NCBI RefSeq assembly: GCF_000002995.4
Contig: NW_025062475.1
Coordinates: 10,110,187-10,174,186, forward strand
Length of the DNA stretch: 64,000 bases
Origin: Brugia malayi
Lineage: Eukaryota; Nematoda; Chromadorea; Rhabditida; Onchocercidae
Direction of reading: 5' to 3'
How positions within the stretch are numbered: position 1 is the first letter of the stretch; the number at the start of each line of letters is the position of its first letter. The position numbers and the translations under genes were made by a program. Shown here piece after piece: positions 25,601 to 39,928 of the stretch. The notes under the pieces are model-generated. The model saw only the letters and a program-made list of their open reading frames with translations, searched no databases and was not told the DNA's origin.

Positions 25601-28600
25601 TAATTTAATCATCTGAGCTGCATGCCTTTCATATGCTTTTGAGTTTTTGTTTTATTTGTCGCTTATTTCTGTGAACTAGAACTTGTCGCATAATCTGCCA
25701 ATCTTGGACTCTTTAACTCCGTAAAATTTGTTTACTCGTGGTTAATGACTAGTAACAATGCTTTAAAATATAATTGCATTTGCTCGTTATAAAACACAGT
25801 TATTTTTGTTATAAGCAAACAGAGGGAAAAATAGAAAAATCGAATTGTTTTAATGAATTGTTGTAGGTCATTATTATGTGATTTTCAGGCTGTTATGGTA
25901 TTGTTGAAGTACCAGAAGGTGAATGGTATTGTGCAAAGTGCGCCGATTTTATTGCACATTCGCAGTACAACGGAAATAACGGTGATGTTGGAGAGGTACG
26001 CGAAATACCGCGTTGTAAATTGTGTCCCTTTGGTCATGGTGCACTCAAACGGACCGATAACGATGGTCAGTGTTGCGGTAGTCTAGATCGTGTGATATTT
26101 ATTTATATATCTATCATTTTGAGTAAACACTACAAATACGTGATATTATCATCACTTATCCTTCTGACGAATATGTGGAAAGGTTACCGTGTAATCTCTC
26201 AATTTTCAACACATTCTTCTCTGGGAGCAATTTTTAATGTAGTAGCTAAGAGCTTCTTATAAAATGTAGCAGTTGAACCGAGGGATTAATTCGCACAATC
26301 AAAAGCGAGGCATATGCTTGGTTAATTCGTTTAGTGGTATTAAGTCTTTCCAGAATATGGTGATTGCTTTGCAGATCATGAAGGCTGTGCTCTTGTTGTT
26401 TTAGCTCAGTTTCTAATTTGTTGGAATCTGTTAAAATTTGAAATTAATATTGGCGGTCAGCAATTGATTTATTGGAATTTTTTGCTATATTCAGTTTTAG
26501 AATGGGCACATGTCATCTGCGCTTTGTACATACCGGAAGTGCGTTTTGGAGATGTCCACAGTATGGACCCAGTAATTCTTAGTGATGTTCCACTGGAACG
26601 GTTGGTTTTTCCCAATTTAATTTCAAAATAACTAAGTCTATCCATATCTGTTCTGACCTCCACTTTAAAAATATCAGATTATTCTGTTGCTCTAGCTTAA
26701 TTTTATTTTGCAACTGAACTTAATTTAGCCATTTGGTGAAACTATGGAGCTCACAACTCTCTTAAAGCATTAGGTTTTTGAATCTTTTTTGGCAATTGCA
26801 GGCAAGTGCCTAACAAATAAATGCATGTGTCTGTCACGACTTCTTTAAATTATGTTGCTTTTCATCCATTCTTTTTTTTTTTTCATGAAATTTTTTGCAG
26901 TCACAATGTGATTGGAATGTCACATGTTTACATTGCAGGTTTCAACAGCAGTGTTACCTATGTATGGAACGTGGGGAGGAAAAACGAGCGTATCTTGGTG
27001 CATGCATGCCGTGTAATAAACCTGGTTGTAAGAAGGTAATATTAGCATATGAAAAAAAATAAATGAACAAGCATAAGATATTGACAATATGAACCAGTAG
27101 CATTCTTTTTTATTTGAATAATTTGGCTAAAATAGGAATATGTATTTAGAGTAGGAATGTCTTATTCTTTAATTTTACTGAGAATGTTTATAAAGTATTT
27201 GCGAAATGAATTTGTTTATGTAACTAAGATAAATTGCGTAAATAAATTTTTTTGATCAAAATTTTTCGGACAGTTCATCAGCATGTCAGTTTGACTAGAT
27301 TTTTTTTGTCCTCTATGTTTGTTATTATCGTTTACTGAAAGTTTGTTCTTGCTGTCATTGATGAATATTATTTTGCGTTAGTGTTTTCATGTTACTTGCG
27401 CACAAGCTGAAGGCTTACTATGTGAAGAAGGTGGTGGATCGAAGAATGTCAAATATTGTGGGTACTGTGCGGCACATGCAAAGAAAGCGGTTTGTTTTTA
27501 TTTATTTTATGAGTATCTTTTTGCAATTCAGTTACTGAAAACTTGTAATCCTAAGCTGCGTTCAAAAAATCACACATCCATTTGCTTCTGTAAGCAATTC
27601 CATTACGGCGTGGAATTAAATTTTAATCGAGAAAGAAGTGATGAATAGAAATTGAATTGCAAGGAAAAAAGGAACAGAGTAAGAAAGAGGGTATAATCGT
27701 TGATTTAATTCATATAAAAATAATTGACAGCAAAGTTTCATGGTGAAATGAAAGTGTAGAAGCAGGTGTACATTAGAGGACCATTACTCTGGATGTCATT
27801 TTATCACCATCGTCGCCATTATCTCCAAATAGTTTGATGAAGTTTGAATAGGAAGCGGTTGCATAGAAATACAGTATAAATAGATATAGATGTATTTATT
27901 GTACTAGAGGCTATTTGCAGGTGGAAATAAAGAGGAAGAAGTAAGTGAAGGGAAAAAGAGTTTTGAAGGGACCTGTATAGAGAGCAATTGTCATCTGTCA
28001 CTGGTCGGTTTTGGTTCCATTTGATTTAGTTCATCCATCCATCTGTTTGGGTAGGAGTAGTTGGAGAAGAAGAGAGTATTGTACATTGGGTAGGAGGGAA
28101 AATGAATGTCTGCAGAAAAGAGGGAGAGGAAAGTTGAACTGATGTCAGATATTGTTGGTACGAAGGAGAGACATATATATATTTATTATATTATTATTAT
28201 ATATACACATATTTAAATGTTCATTTTTGGACTTTGCTACATATCTAGTTTATTGTTATGCTCGCATTCAAGACACGTTAAATGTTTCAAACAAAATATT
28301 GCTCCAGTTGCCTTTTTCCTCATTTTCACCTAATGTTGTATAGCTTGCAGTTTCTTTGTTTAGTTTTTTTTAGTGTTTTATCAGTAAACTTTACATTTTG
28401 AGAAAAGTGATAAGGTAATTCGATTACTAACAATAGTTGATTATAAAAGGATAATGAGATTTACGGACAAAAATAATGTTCTTCATATATGTATATTGTT
28501 ATACACTACATTATATTATACTGATATTATTACTATATTATTACATTATGTTATATTATATTGTATTTCCATATTATCATTATGTTATGTTATTACTGTA

Positions 28601-31600
28601 TCACTCTGATATTCAATATTTTCTGAATGATAAGAAGTGTTTTTAATATTTAATACATTGATCCACAGTGAACCGTAATGAAGTTTAACGCAGTAAATGT
28701 ATCACTTCTTTTGCGGAATAAGTTTAGAAATTGAAATCGACGTTACGAAATAGTATAAAAACTGTATGATACGTTTGGTGATTGCAAATATGTATGGTAC
28801 ATTGTGAAGAGTAGCTACGACATTTTGTTTTTTTTCCTATTTTTTTGGTAAACTTTCATTTGTAAAGCAAATTATTTCCTTTTCATCATTTTCATTGAAT
28901 TGGCATATTAATTTTCTTCTTTTTCTTTTTATTATTTAGGCATCTATGGTCATAGTCTTTCTGTAGGAACAAGAAGAAAATTACGTTCGACAATGACGCA
29001 TTGGCGCTTTATTTTTGCCGTATTTCTCCATCTGTTAGTAAACAGTTTTTCGTTCTAATTGCATTTTGTTGCTGCGCCAAAGAATTCTTTTTCTTTCGCA
29101 TGCTGATCTCAGTCTTTTTTTTTTTTTTGCTCTTTTTTTTCTTTAGCAAAAAACTTAGTCGATTATTTATGTTAGATAGATGTACACGTACTTTCTCTGT
29201 TAGCTTATAGCTGATATTGAGGGAATATTTTATAGAAATTAAAATAATGCTGGGAAGTATAGATGACCCCGTAATAAGTTCAGAAGTTATGTTCCATTGA
29301 TTTTTTTTTTCTTTTTGTTCATGGTAAAACTGGCATGGCAACTAAATCAGTGATTTTGCATTACACCAGTGACTGTAATTACTAACGCTTGAATAACTTT
29401 GGCCTTTTCATGCTCCATGCTATCTAGTATTCTGTTGAGAAAAATGCTATCATATATCCTGTTATATGTTAAGTTAGTGCTTAGAACATAGAGTGTTCAA
29501 ATGTGGCATTTTTGCTTGTTTTTTGCCGTTTTCACAAGAAAAATTTATTTACTAACTTAGATGATATTCTTTTTGATCACACTAAGTTTCATTCATTAGT
29601 GATGAACCAGTACTTATGTCTATTTTTCATCTATCATCTCCAGTTATTAGACACTGAATCGTACCAGTTATCTCTAAATTTTGAAGTATAACAAATCTGT
29701 CACTGATTTTACATTTTTTCTGTTTTTGTTTCTGGAGTTATGTACTGACAGTTTATTTTAATAGATCAATGGTGAATTATTTGTGTAGCTATTTACTGTT
29801 TAAATATGAGAGTAGGAGAACAGTAGTAGTGGTAGTAGCAGTTTGTAAACGCATAGTATTGATGTGAATGGATTTTTTAAGTGAAATTAGTCATTAATCT
29901 TACAACCTGTACCTTTAAATTTAAAGAGTGCAATGGAATTTGAAATAATTGGATAGAAATGTTGTTCAGCCTTACTATGTTATATATTATGGTAATCGAT
30001 ATAAGTAGTAGTAAAAGCTTATGTTAGTAATGCGCTATTGCCAGCGTATGACAGAGAGAGAGAGTGAGTGATGATGATTTGCTGAATTTACTGTGTGAAA
30101 ATGGATCTCGAAAATTTGTGGAAATTAGTCAAATTCGTTTTTGTGTTCCTCCGGCTCGTTGTGTCAATGGCAGCTGTCCATAAAGCAGAAACCAACGCAA
30201 GCAGTTAGCTTCATCTGTTCAGTAAAAATAGTTAGGTTGTAGATCTGTTTTCACTGTTTTTGTCTTTTTCACATCTTCTATTTTCTTTATCTTCCGTATA
30301 TTTGGCGTCCTTAATGCTTTTGATATTGTCGTATCACTCTTTGTTTTCTTATTTTCGCATCACAGAAAGATAATAATAAGAATAATAACTTTTGAGTTGA
30401 GAGATGTTTATGACTTTTTTATCAAATGTATGATTTCTCTTTTTTGTACGAAAAATGTCTTTTCAGGTGATAGTACCTGGATAAGGTGATATTATTTTAC
30501 AAATGACAAGTGTGTCGACGTGTAATGCTTTTTCCTTGCATTAATTTTACTGCTTTAAATATTTCAGATGAATATGTCTCTTTAAGGGATTAGATTTCGT
30601 GAATTTAGTTATTAGCAGATGAATAACTATTTATGCTAATGTTTAAGTTATAAATGGTTGATTATCAGCTGTACTGTATTTCCAGATTTTCCATAAAAGC
30701 AATTTACAAATGAAATACTTTCTGCTTGTTTTAGAGAATGGGTGGGTAATTAATGAAGTGTTATAATAATGGATAAGATGCACACTTGCGCATACTAAAC
30801 GTTAGGTTAACTTTATATGATTCATTATATTGCAGATCAGCGATCCATTAATAAAAATTATACCACCATATCGACATCGGGCAGAATCATCGTGTTCATC
30901 GGGAAGTGGAGGTGGTGGTGGTGTCCAGCGTGCAGTAACTCCAAAATTAGGTACTGGGAATATTTGCAGTGGTGATAATAGCGGTCAAACATCTTCTACC
31001 AGCTCACCTCATTTCAACTCATCCGTGAGTAATTTTATTTCACTATCTGATAGCTCGTTATGTGTTTTAATACAAATTTTGAGGCAGCTTAAAATCTAAT
31101 TTACTGCAACCTCCTGGCATGTTTAAGAAATTTAACTGGTTCGAACTAACATATAACTGAAATGTTTTAAGGGCAAGGCAGAAAGATAAAACATTAAATT
31201 TTTGGTTTGTGTAATCTTGCTATTAGTAGTAATGAATATCATTTATGGAAGTTAAACTGTAATACCTAGCCTTCCTTATTACTTTGCTTCAAGACACTAA
31301 AATTTTTTGAGTTTTGGCAAAAGTGAAAGCAGTCAGAACGCTAGAGAAGTGGAAATTTCCACACAGAGTAAATTATAGAGGTTTTAAACTGATGTATTTT
31401 CATCTTTACATTTTATTTTGTTTTGCAGGAACTGCTGCAGAATACATCAATCGGTAGCAGTTACGGCAGTGTCAAATTAGCAACAACTACATCATCAAGC
31501 GGTACTGCAACATCATTTCCGTCGAGTTTACGAGCTGAGGGACCTGCAATGCTTGTAGACGCATTATACCGGTTGGCTCATTGTCCTTTTTGTAGAACGA

Positions 31601-34600
31601 AGTTGATGAGGAAGTAAGAGTAATGGACTGTGTCTTAAGAGAAGTTTGTTTTGGATAAATTGTTCGTCTGCGTATCCTTTTTACGATGGTATTCGCTAAA
31701 TATGCCTTTCAGTACTTCATTGCCACCACCAACAGTTGACAGAGCTATGTTAAATGCTGTAATGTCTCAATCATTAGCAGTTCATTCAATGCGTGATGAT
31801 GCTTGCAGTCCACCAATGTCAAGTGGCAGGTAACAGTTTCCAGTATTGACATTTCACAATATCAGATTGTAGTAGAAGCATAATGTGATTTTTTGAGTTT
31901 GAATAAATTTTTCTTTCTTAATGATATGACTCACTCGTTATATGTGAATGTTTCATATGTTCAAATCAAATTAAAATCGTCTGTTGTAGATCATCAACAG
32001 CTCACAGTACACCTCCACCTGTTCCTGCATCAGTTTCGTTGAAGAAAGATCACTCAGTCTACGAATTACCAAGTTCTTCAAATGCAACTATCTCTTTACC
32101 TTCAAATGTTGCACTTCTCGGTGCATCTGCACAAAAAGTTAACGCTTCTCCTAAAGAAAAACTTAATCTTTTAAAAATTTAATTTTAGAATTGTTGAAAC
32201 TGTTCCATAACTTTTCCACTTTTAAAGTACAATATATTCAGAGCGAATTATCAACTGATATAGCAGAAGAAAAAGATTTGAATGGCACTTTAATATCTCA
32301 ACTAGAAATCAAGCTGCAAAGTCGTACGAATTATGGTCCTATAGACAATGGTTCAGTTGCTAGTGTTGGAAATAAAACTGGTATGATTTGCTTAAAAAGG
32401 AAAATCGTGTAGATAACATCATTTGACATGAAAGTACTAATTTCTTACTAAGATAATGTTGAGTGAGACTAAGAAATTGACGTTTGAAAACTGGTTTTAA
32501 CTAATGGATCCATTTTTATTCGTCATTTTTCTTCACTCATGTAAAAAATGACTTATTTATTTGTTACATTGTTACACTGGTGTCTGGCTAAAACGCAATC
32601 AATCCAGAAAATTTTTAAATATATGTTATGTCGAGATGTTACTATATTTTGAGAGTGTGTTGGAATTTGTCTTTTTTTTTTCAGTAAAAAGAAAAGCAGC
32701 TGAGGCTGCAGAGAGGCCGAAACGCCCTCGTAATAACAAAGCATGTAAATCTATGAAAGCATTACTCGAATCGGTTGGGCCTTTGATCTCGGTAATTTAT
32801 GAATATTTCAAAATGTTTTAGTTTTCACTTTCATTTTTTGTGTGCATTATCTGCATTTGATCATTCATTCTAGCGAATGTTTTCATTATCGTGATGCATG
32901 TATATTTCGTAGTCATTGAAATAAAAAACAAGAGGATAATTCCTTTTGTTTTCTCTCTCGTATCAATTTTTTTCATCAGTTTTGGTTTCAAAAATATTCT
33001 TGATTTTTTTCTGCCCAGGAAACAGTTTCCGATTTTCAACGGGAGCGATTAAATGAGCGCGATAGTAATATGACAACTGCTGCAACATCTCATTCAACTG
33101 CTCCTTCAACTTCTGGAGAACATGAAATAACAACTTGTACAGATTCGGCAAGCACTTCAACGGGTATTTTTTCATTAGTTATCTGCGATCAAAAGAGTGA
33201 GAGGAAGAAATATATTACTTTCTCATTTCTAGAATGAATTACTAAAATATCCATTGTTAGGTTTTTCTTTCAGCTCACTGTACTGTAGTGACGTGTTCTT
33301 TGACGTCAACGCAGCAGCAACAACCGTCAACGTCAACAGTAACAACATCAACGTTTGTTGGTGTACCACTTATAAGGGCACAACCAAAGGCTGTAGTAAG
33401 TCCGGATGCTGGGTAAGCATTTCTTCCTTTTGATATTAATGAAATGCAGGATTACTGGAAAACTTGCAATACATTACTCGAAGTTCTGCGGATGCTCTTG
33501 AGATAAAATGATTAATTGACAGTGTATGCCAGATCAATTTCGTATTGACTTCAAAAACGTTTTCGAAAACTTTTATAATTGCATCAGTTTCTATTTCATA
33601 TGCTTGATGTTATTTCTTTAGTGCGGCGGTTATAGCGGTGGATCGTACTCACGTTGCATCATCATTGCCATCAACATCTGGTGCAGCTGGAGCTACAACA
33701 TCTCTTTGTCCCATGTCTCAACAATCGGTAGCTTTTCCACAATCGATGGAAGAATTGCTGGAACGGCAATGGGAGCAGGGATCACACTTCTTGATGAGTC
33801 ATGCACCATTTGATAGTTTGTTTTCTGTTTTCTTTCTTTTCGTTTTGCAGTAATCTTCCACACTTCCGTTTTTGAAGATGGGATCTTGCCGTTAAATTTT
33901 TATTGCTTTAAAAAAAAAAATCCTACTGCTTTTAAAAAGCTTCTATAATGAATGGAATGCCTTGCAAAAGGGATATATTTCTTGATTATTGTAAAAATAT
34001 GTTTGCTTGTTGGTTTTTATAGAATACTCAGGATTTAAATATATATAGTTTTAGTAATATGTAAGGAATTAACAGAAACTACCAATTTGACTGCTATCTT
34101 TAAATCAAAGCTGTTCGAAACTAATCGATTTTATCCAGATTGTTAAGAATTTTTTCAGTTGCACAACTTTTGTCATGTTTGCATGAGTTGAAAATGGAAA
34201 ATATTCGTTTGGAAGAAACATTATCACAGCTTGCTAGGCGGCGAGATCATCTGCTTGCATTAAATACCAGGTTGTCACTATCTCTGGCAAGCGGCTCTTC
34301 ATTGGGCCTTGGTACCAGGTGTGTTTCTGTAGTTCGACCTTCCGCAATTTTTACTTGCAGTGAGTAGACGTAGTCGAAGAAATATATCACTAACAGCATC
34401 ACAGTCAATCTCATTCATGTCCAGCTCTAGCGCAGTTTGTAAAACAGTGCTTTCTACAGATACAGTGTGAAACATTACGTCATTCTACTCGTTTTTATTA
34501 CTTGCTAACTTTTAAGCTTAATCATGGGATATTAAAGTGATCCTAAAAGAACATTACCACTAAAAGTATCTTTCAGTCCGCATCATTCACCACGGATCAG

Positions 34601-35983
34601 TGCAGCAGGTAGCGGTGGTAGTATTCCATTAGCTTCAACCAGCAGCATGCAGCCGAACAGCGGCATCTCATCAACACAATGTACAACACAATCTACCTCC
34701 TCTGCATCCATTTCAAGTCTCCCATCAATTGTACCTCTACCACCAACAACAGTGTGTGGACAACAACAACAGCAACAGTCCCTTCAGGCAGCTGCTGGTT
34801 CTGCAGTCATCTCTTTTTTGAATCCATTTTGTTCCACCCTTCCACCCATTATCGATGATTCGCTGAATCAGCTGCGTTCCCTTGCAAATAACGGATCAGT
34901 GATCACAAACCGAAGTAGTCATACACCACAAGCTGCTGTAGCTGCGGCTGCTGCTGCTGCTGCGGTCGCTGCTGCCGGACAATTGGCTGGTACCACTGCT
35001 GGTACAGAAAACCGACAAACACCTGTAGCTAGTACTGCTGGTATTGCATCAGTGCAACAAGCTTCACTTCCTTCCAGTCGGCAAGTTTTTCTTGCAATTT
35101 TATTGAAATAAATATATGAGTGCATCGGTTGTTATTTGTCCGCTCTTGAATGTATCTCTCATTGTCGTTCAGTTGAGATTTCTAAATAGTGAAGTAGAAA
35201 ATTATTTCAAATAATCAGTAGTTGATAATTTAGTATTTGAAAAGGATGATAACGGACTTTTTCAGAGTCATTTGAGTGATCGGGTTTAGACAGAGAGAAA
35301 GATTGGTAGAAATTTGTGTAAGTGAAATAGTATTACTGAACTCTAATGTGTAGGAAGCAATAGCAGTGATTATTATTATATGAAGCATAAAGGAAAATAG
35401 ATTTTTAGAATTCCATCGGCAGCGTCAGCGAACACGGGGATAAGTACACCCTTGTTGGCGAATTTCACTAATGCACAACTTGCAACAAGTATGTCATCAA
35501 CAGCCGCTGTAACAAATGCACTGGATCTGTTTGGTGGTTCACAGAATAATGCCCACTTGACACTGACTTCCGAACGGCAACAAATGGCTGCAGCAGCAAT
35601 TGCTGCTGCGGCTGCCGCGAATGCACTAGGTGGAAATTTTGTTGCTCCTCGGACACCAACTCATTCGAGTACAGCCGTTTCTGGGACATCTTCTATAGGA
35701 CAACTCGCTTCTACGGTACATTCTTTTATGAATATTTTATTGACGGCAACTAAAAAGAAAAAGAAGAGGTTCCTGTTACCTACTATGATTTCAAATGTAA
35801 GTATTACAGGAGTTACTGGCGCAGTATGCATTGCTGGCTCAGCAACAGTTACTCCATCAGCAAGCAGCAGTGGCAGCTTTAAGCGCCAGGTACGGAAGCC
35901 AGGTGATATCGAGCAGTTCGACTTCGCCGCATTCCACATCGTCAAATTCGCAACTTTCATCAAATCCTCATTCGGGGAAATAG
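22602..35983 (+). CDS. AF10/AF17 (MLLT10/MLLT6, ZFP-1) chromatin reader, start exon missing
   Basis: Homologue of AF10/AF17, the nuclear DOT1L partner (C. elegans ZFP-1). Exons: 22602-22700, 23145-23247, 25889-26065, 26501-26600, 26939-27035, 27382-27489, 30836-31024, 31429-31613, 31713-31829, 31990-32137, 32242-32380, 32685-32791, 33019-33163, 33274-33412, 33622-33815, 34159-34318, 34577-35080, 35409-35715, 35810-35983. Phases agree throughout; 1063 residues plus stop. Numbering from the first codon shown: PHD finger about 36-85 (GGCCVCADENGW, LVYCDGPNC, GEWYCAKC); zinc knuckle and extended PHD about 107-228 (CKLCPFGHGALKRTDND, WAHVICALYIPEV, HVTCAQAEGLLCEEGG, YCGYC); basic nuclear signal about 489-502 (KRKAA..RPKRPR); octapeptide motif about 661-671 (ELLERQWEQG); leucine zipper about 683-725 (LHELKMENIRLEETL); then Ser/Thr-, Gln- and Ala-rich tail. 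The final exon is Gln-rich as in AF10. By family, the PHD module reads histone H3 around unmodified K27 and the zipper binds DOT1L. The first exon lacks an ATG. Confidence 0.93.
35081..35408 (+). other. GC-AG intron in the AF10-like gene
   Basis: The exon ends AGTCG and the intron opens GCAAGT, with a TTTTTAG acceptor at 35408. Only this GC donor keeps phase 2 to the next exon; the adjacent GT (after CGGCAA) would break the frame. GCAAGT is the usual consensus for the GC class of donor. Confidence 0.8.
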
Positions 35984-38075
35984 TAGGTGTTTCAAAACTT
36001 ATTTTGGCAAAATTTTTATTAATTAGGCTTCTTAAAACTAAATTTTTAAATTAAAGGCTGCATTTCTTTTTCAGAACCTGTTAGGAATGTCAATTGTTAA
36101 TCTGAGATGTGCATTATTGAAATATGAAAAAATAAAAAGACAAAGATCACCGAACTTTATCAGGTCCTTTCCTTCATCTTCTAGACTGTATATAAATTCA
36201 AGTATTGAATGGCTGAAAGTGGTTTCATATGTAATTTAAAAGTTATTTCTGTGATTGAGTTCAATTTGATTCATTGAGAATCGCCGTTTGGATGTAATCC
36301 TTTTTTAATTCATTTTGTTGTTAGATGTTCGGGATGTGATTTTAATTGATTGCTTGGGTATTTCATCCGATACACACACAAGCACGGAAGTTAGAAAAGA
36401 AATTTTATCGATTTTCACTTCCACTGCTTTTCAGTATTCTTCAATTTCAAAAGAATTTCGTGAAGAGCATTTATAAAGCTTCGTTCTTTACCTCTTATTT
36501 ACATTAATGATTCCGTCATTACCGCTTTTCTTTTCAATTTTTTTATAAATGATGGCGATGATTGCAACACTTGTTATCCTTCTCCGGCTGTTTAAGAAAT
36601 ATTATTTTACCATTCTACATCTGTCCCTTTTTCTGAACTTTATTTTAAAATAAGAAAATTAGTTAACTAGGTTCGAAGTTTCAATCTTTTTATCGAACTC
36701 TTCTCTTTTTGTTCCTTTCATTTTTTTCTTTTTTTTTGGATAGCGTTATACAGTGTTATGAGTTTTTGAGGATTAATCGTTTACAATGACAAGAGAGTAT
36801 ATACCTTAATGAGATCCAGCTGCTTCACATAGCAACATTTTTTTTTTGCTTTGACTTTGATATAATACGGAAAGTTTTCCCCTTTTTGCAATCTTTTGTC
36901 AGTTGCCATATTTTGAGTCACAGTTAAAATACTTAACAGCCCGCACTGTAGTGTTTTCTTATTTATGCCTTGTCATTGATTGATGAAATTTATTTGTCTT
37001 CCCTCCTTGTTTCTTTTCCCAATATGAATGTTAAAAAGTTCAGGCAAATATGTCGACTGTAAAGAAAGTTATCATTTTTTGCAGATGGATTCGATTGTTT
37101 TACTTTTGAATTTCTATTATTTTCATCCATCTAACAGTAATGAGGCAGAATTAATTTCTTAATCTTAGTTTTACTTCGCTCTTTTTTCGGAGGAACTTTT
37201 GGTTTTGTTTCATCATTCTTTATTTTTGCATCTTGAATTTTGAACATTTTCAGAAACTCCACTTAAAGCTTGTGTTTTTTATTTTTTCAATTTTAGCTCA
37301 ATTTTTTTTTTAAATTTTAATAAATCTAATATGGAACATTTTTGCGGTGAATATCCAGGTCTCAAAATCAAAGAAAAAATGTTTTTATACGAGTTCTTTT
37401 CTCTTTTTTTTCCGTTCTATTTTGCTGTTAATTACGATTTGTGACAAGTTTAATGAGTAAAAAAGGCTACGAACTGATTTGTTTTGTTTGTTTTTGCTTC
37501 AACAGTTAAATATCACCCACCAGCGCAGATAATTACAATTTCACAACAAGAAATTTCAAATTAAAAAAAGCAGCTGAAATGGTGGAAAGTAGTTCACTGA
37601 TTAACCTTCATGAATTTATATAAGTATATTAATAAAGAATAAAATGAGTCTAGCAAGTGTGCATAACTGTATGTCAATGTCAACATATTGTTTTTATGAC
37701 CATGAATTTCTTCGATGAATGATTAAGAGAAAAAGTTGCATTTACTTTTCTAACTCTTCATGCTCAAGTAATCAGCGAAGAGTTGAAATGCTCTAAAAAT
37801 GAGTAAAACAAGTAGGTGACTTGCATGATGTATGGTCACATTGTTCTTTTTGCTTTTCTTTTTATTTCACTGATGTTCCACATTGATAAAGAAAGGAATC
37901 CAAAATTGCTGTAAATTATTTAAAAGAGAAAGCGCAATATGTTTTTTAACATTTTATGTAGTCTCGAAATAGACGATGAAATGGCCATTTATTCTTATTG
38001 TGATCCTCTTGATGGGTTGTACAAGGTTTCTTTTCACTCTGAATATGGGAAGTATTGATTGAAGGAGAGTGTAAA
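35984..38075. other. Intergenic, AF10-like 3' flank
   Basis: AT-rich, no coding exon supported. An AATAAA at about 36127 could serve the AF10-like gene. T-rich runs are frequent from 36540 to 37400. Confidence 0.5.
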
Positions 38076-39928
38076 ATGTATTTGATTGGTTTAACCGGTG
38101 GTATAGCAACCGGGAAAAGTACTGTTTCACAAATTTTTGTCGAAAATCATGTGCCAGTTATTGATGCAGATTTGATTGCTCGTGAAGGTATGATTTTTCT
38201 TTTCTATAATTAGTAATTGAGAGAGGTGATTAATTGTTGTTCATCGATGTAAGTTTGCTGCGATTCTGATTTAATGAGAAGTTCGAGATTTTATTTTATA
38301 TTCTTTTCAAATAACAAAGCGGTAGATAAATTATACATTTATGTATTACTTCACAAAAAATACTTCTTTGGAACAATGTAAATCAAATATTCTATTTTTA
38401 TTAAAAATTATTTTTGTACATCTACTTATAAATAGGGAATAAATATTTTTAATTTTTTATTAAAAATCGTTTTAATTGATAAAAATTTCATCGTGGATAA
38501 TAATTAAGCTTACCTACTTTTCTACAATAAATGAAGAAATACGGATGTAATATTTTATTGTTTTCTTATTAGCACATGAGAATAAGTATATCATTTCGTT
38601 TCGTTGAATTTTCATTTCTTTTTTTTGTAAAAATAGTAAAAGTAGAGTTGTATTTATTACTGAATTGTATAATGAACTGTGATCAGTGTATGAACAATAA
38701 AATTATAACATTGAAAAGAGAAAAAGTTATGAAATGTCAAAACGAAAAATTCATGTCAACTGACAAAGTTTGAGACCTTATTATATGAGAAAAATAAGTA
38801 GCAAGTGAAATCGGAATTTTTAAAATATATTTAATAAGTTATATTGTCAGCGATCCTATCTAAAATTCACTTTATAGTTGTTGCACCAGGCGAAAATGCA
38901 TATGAGAAATTGCGCCAGCATTTTGGTGATGAATTCTTTGATAGTGTAAGTGGTGAATTATTAAGGAAAAAATTCGGTGATTTGGTTTTCTCTGATGAAA
39001 ATGTAAAGTTTTCTGTTGTCTTTTTTCTTCTCTTTTTTACATCTTACAAACTATTAACAATATTTATATATTTCAGGTACTTTTATCTTTAATTTTTTAT
39101 TTTTCAATATCAAAAGTCAAAAATTTTCAGGTTCGTCATTTGGTGAATTCAATTACACATCCTGAAATACGTAAAACTATAGCACTTCGAATTTTGCAAT
39201 ATTTTTTTCGTGGTGAAAAATTTGTTGTTTTAGATCTTCCATTACTTTTTGAAGCTGGTTATGCGAGAATTGTGCAATCAATAGTATTGGTAGACTGGTA
39301 GGTTTTAAAATTTTGCTTATTATGTATTCAATATTTTAATACATTCATATTTGGGTTACAAGAAGAAGAAAATTCTTGCAATAAAACATATTATTGATTT
39401 TAATTACGACTTATTGAAGTAATTTAAGGCTGTATGCGCCATTTTACGTTTCGTTTTTCTTACTTACATACTGTAATTACTTATATCAAATGAATTCTTT
39501 TTGATTCTTTCTTCTGCAATGTTTTCTTTTCCTTTCTTTTCGTAATACTAAGTAATTGGGTTAATAATACATTGATAGAATATTACATCAGCGCTACATC
39601 TGTTTTCATTTGCAATTGTCTTTTCAGTCTTGAAAATATTCAATTGAAACGCTTACAACAACGAGATAATATTGATGAAAAAGCCGCTCGAAAACGGATC
39701 AATGCACAATATCCGATGTATGATAAACGTCATCGTGCAACTCATATTGTGAATAATAGTGGTGCTATTGAGGAGACTCGAGCTCAAGTGCTTAATTTAA
39801 TTCGAGAATTTAATGCATCCAAATTACATTTAATTATCCGAGCTATTTTACTATTTACATTACTTACTTTCTTCACTATAAGTTATTTGCTATACCATTT
39901 TGTTTTACTACCATTATTTAATAATTAA
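38076..39928 (+). CDS. Dephospho-CoA kinase (DCAKD/CoaE family)
   Basis: Catalyses the last step of coenzyme A synthesis, ATP-dependent phosphorylation of the ribose 3'-OH of dephospho-CoA. Exons 38076-38187, 38878-39002, 39131-39297 and 39628-39928 agree in phase and give 234 residues; human DCAKD is about 231. Residues 8-16 are the P-loop GGIATGKST; then VIDADLIAR (dephospho-CoA site), [22 protein letters not shown], and the lid-region block [13 protein letters not shown], all family landmarks. After residue 200 a hydrophobic helix ([20 protein letters not shown]) follows, as in the animal DCAKD type, suggesting membrane anchoring. The start is the first ATG, giving the canonical MYLIGLTGG opening. 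An AATAAA at 39998-40003 is a plausible poly(A) signal. The gene stands alone, about 2.1 kb after the AF10-like gene on the same strand, so it is not operonic with it. Confidence 0.96.

Noticed and set aside
35452..36054. A 200-codon open frame running through the end of the AF10-like gene
   Set aside because: It reads through the 35716-35809 intron and continues in the wrong frame. Splicing to 35810 gives the Gln-rich C-terminus expected of AF10 and ends at the stop at 35981-35983.
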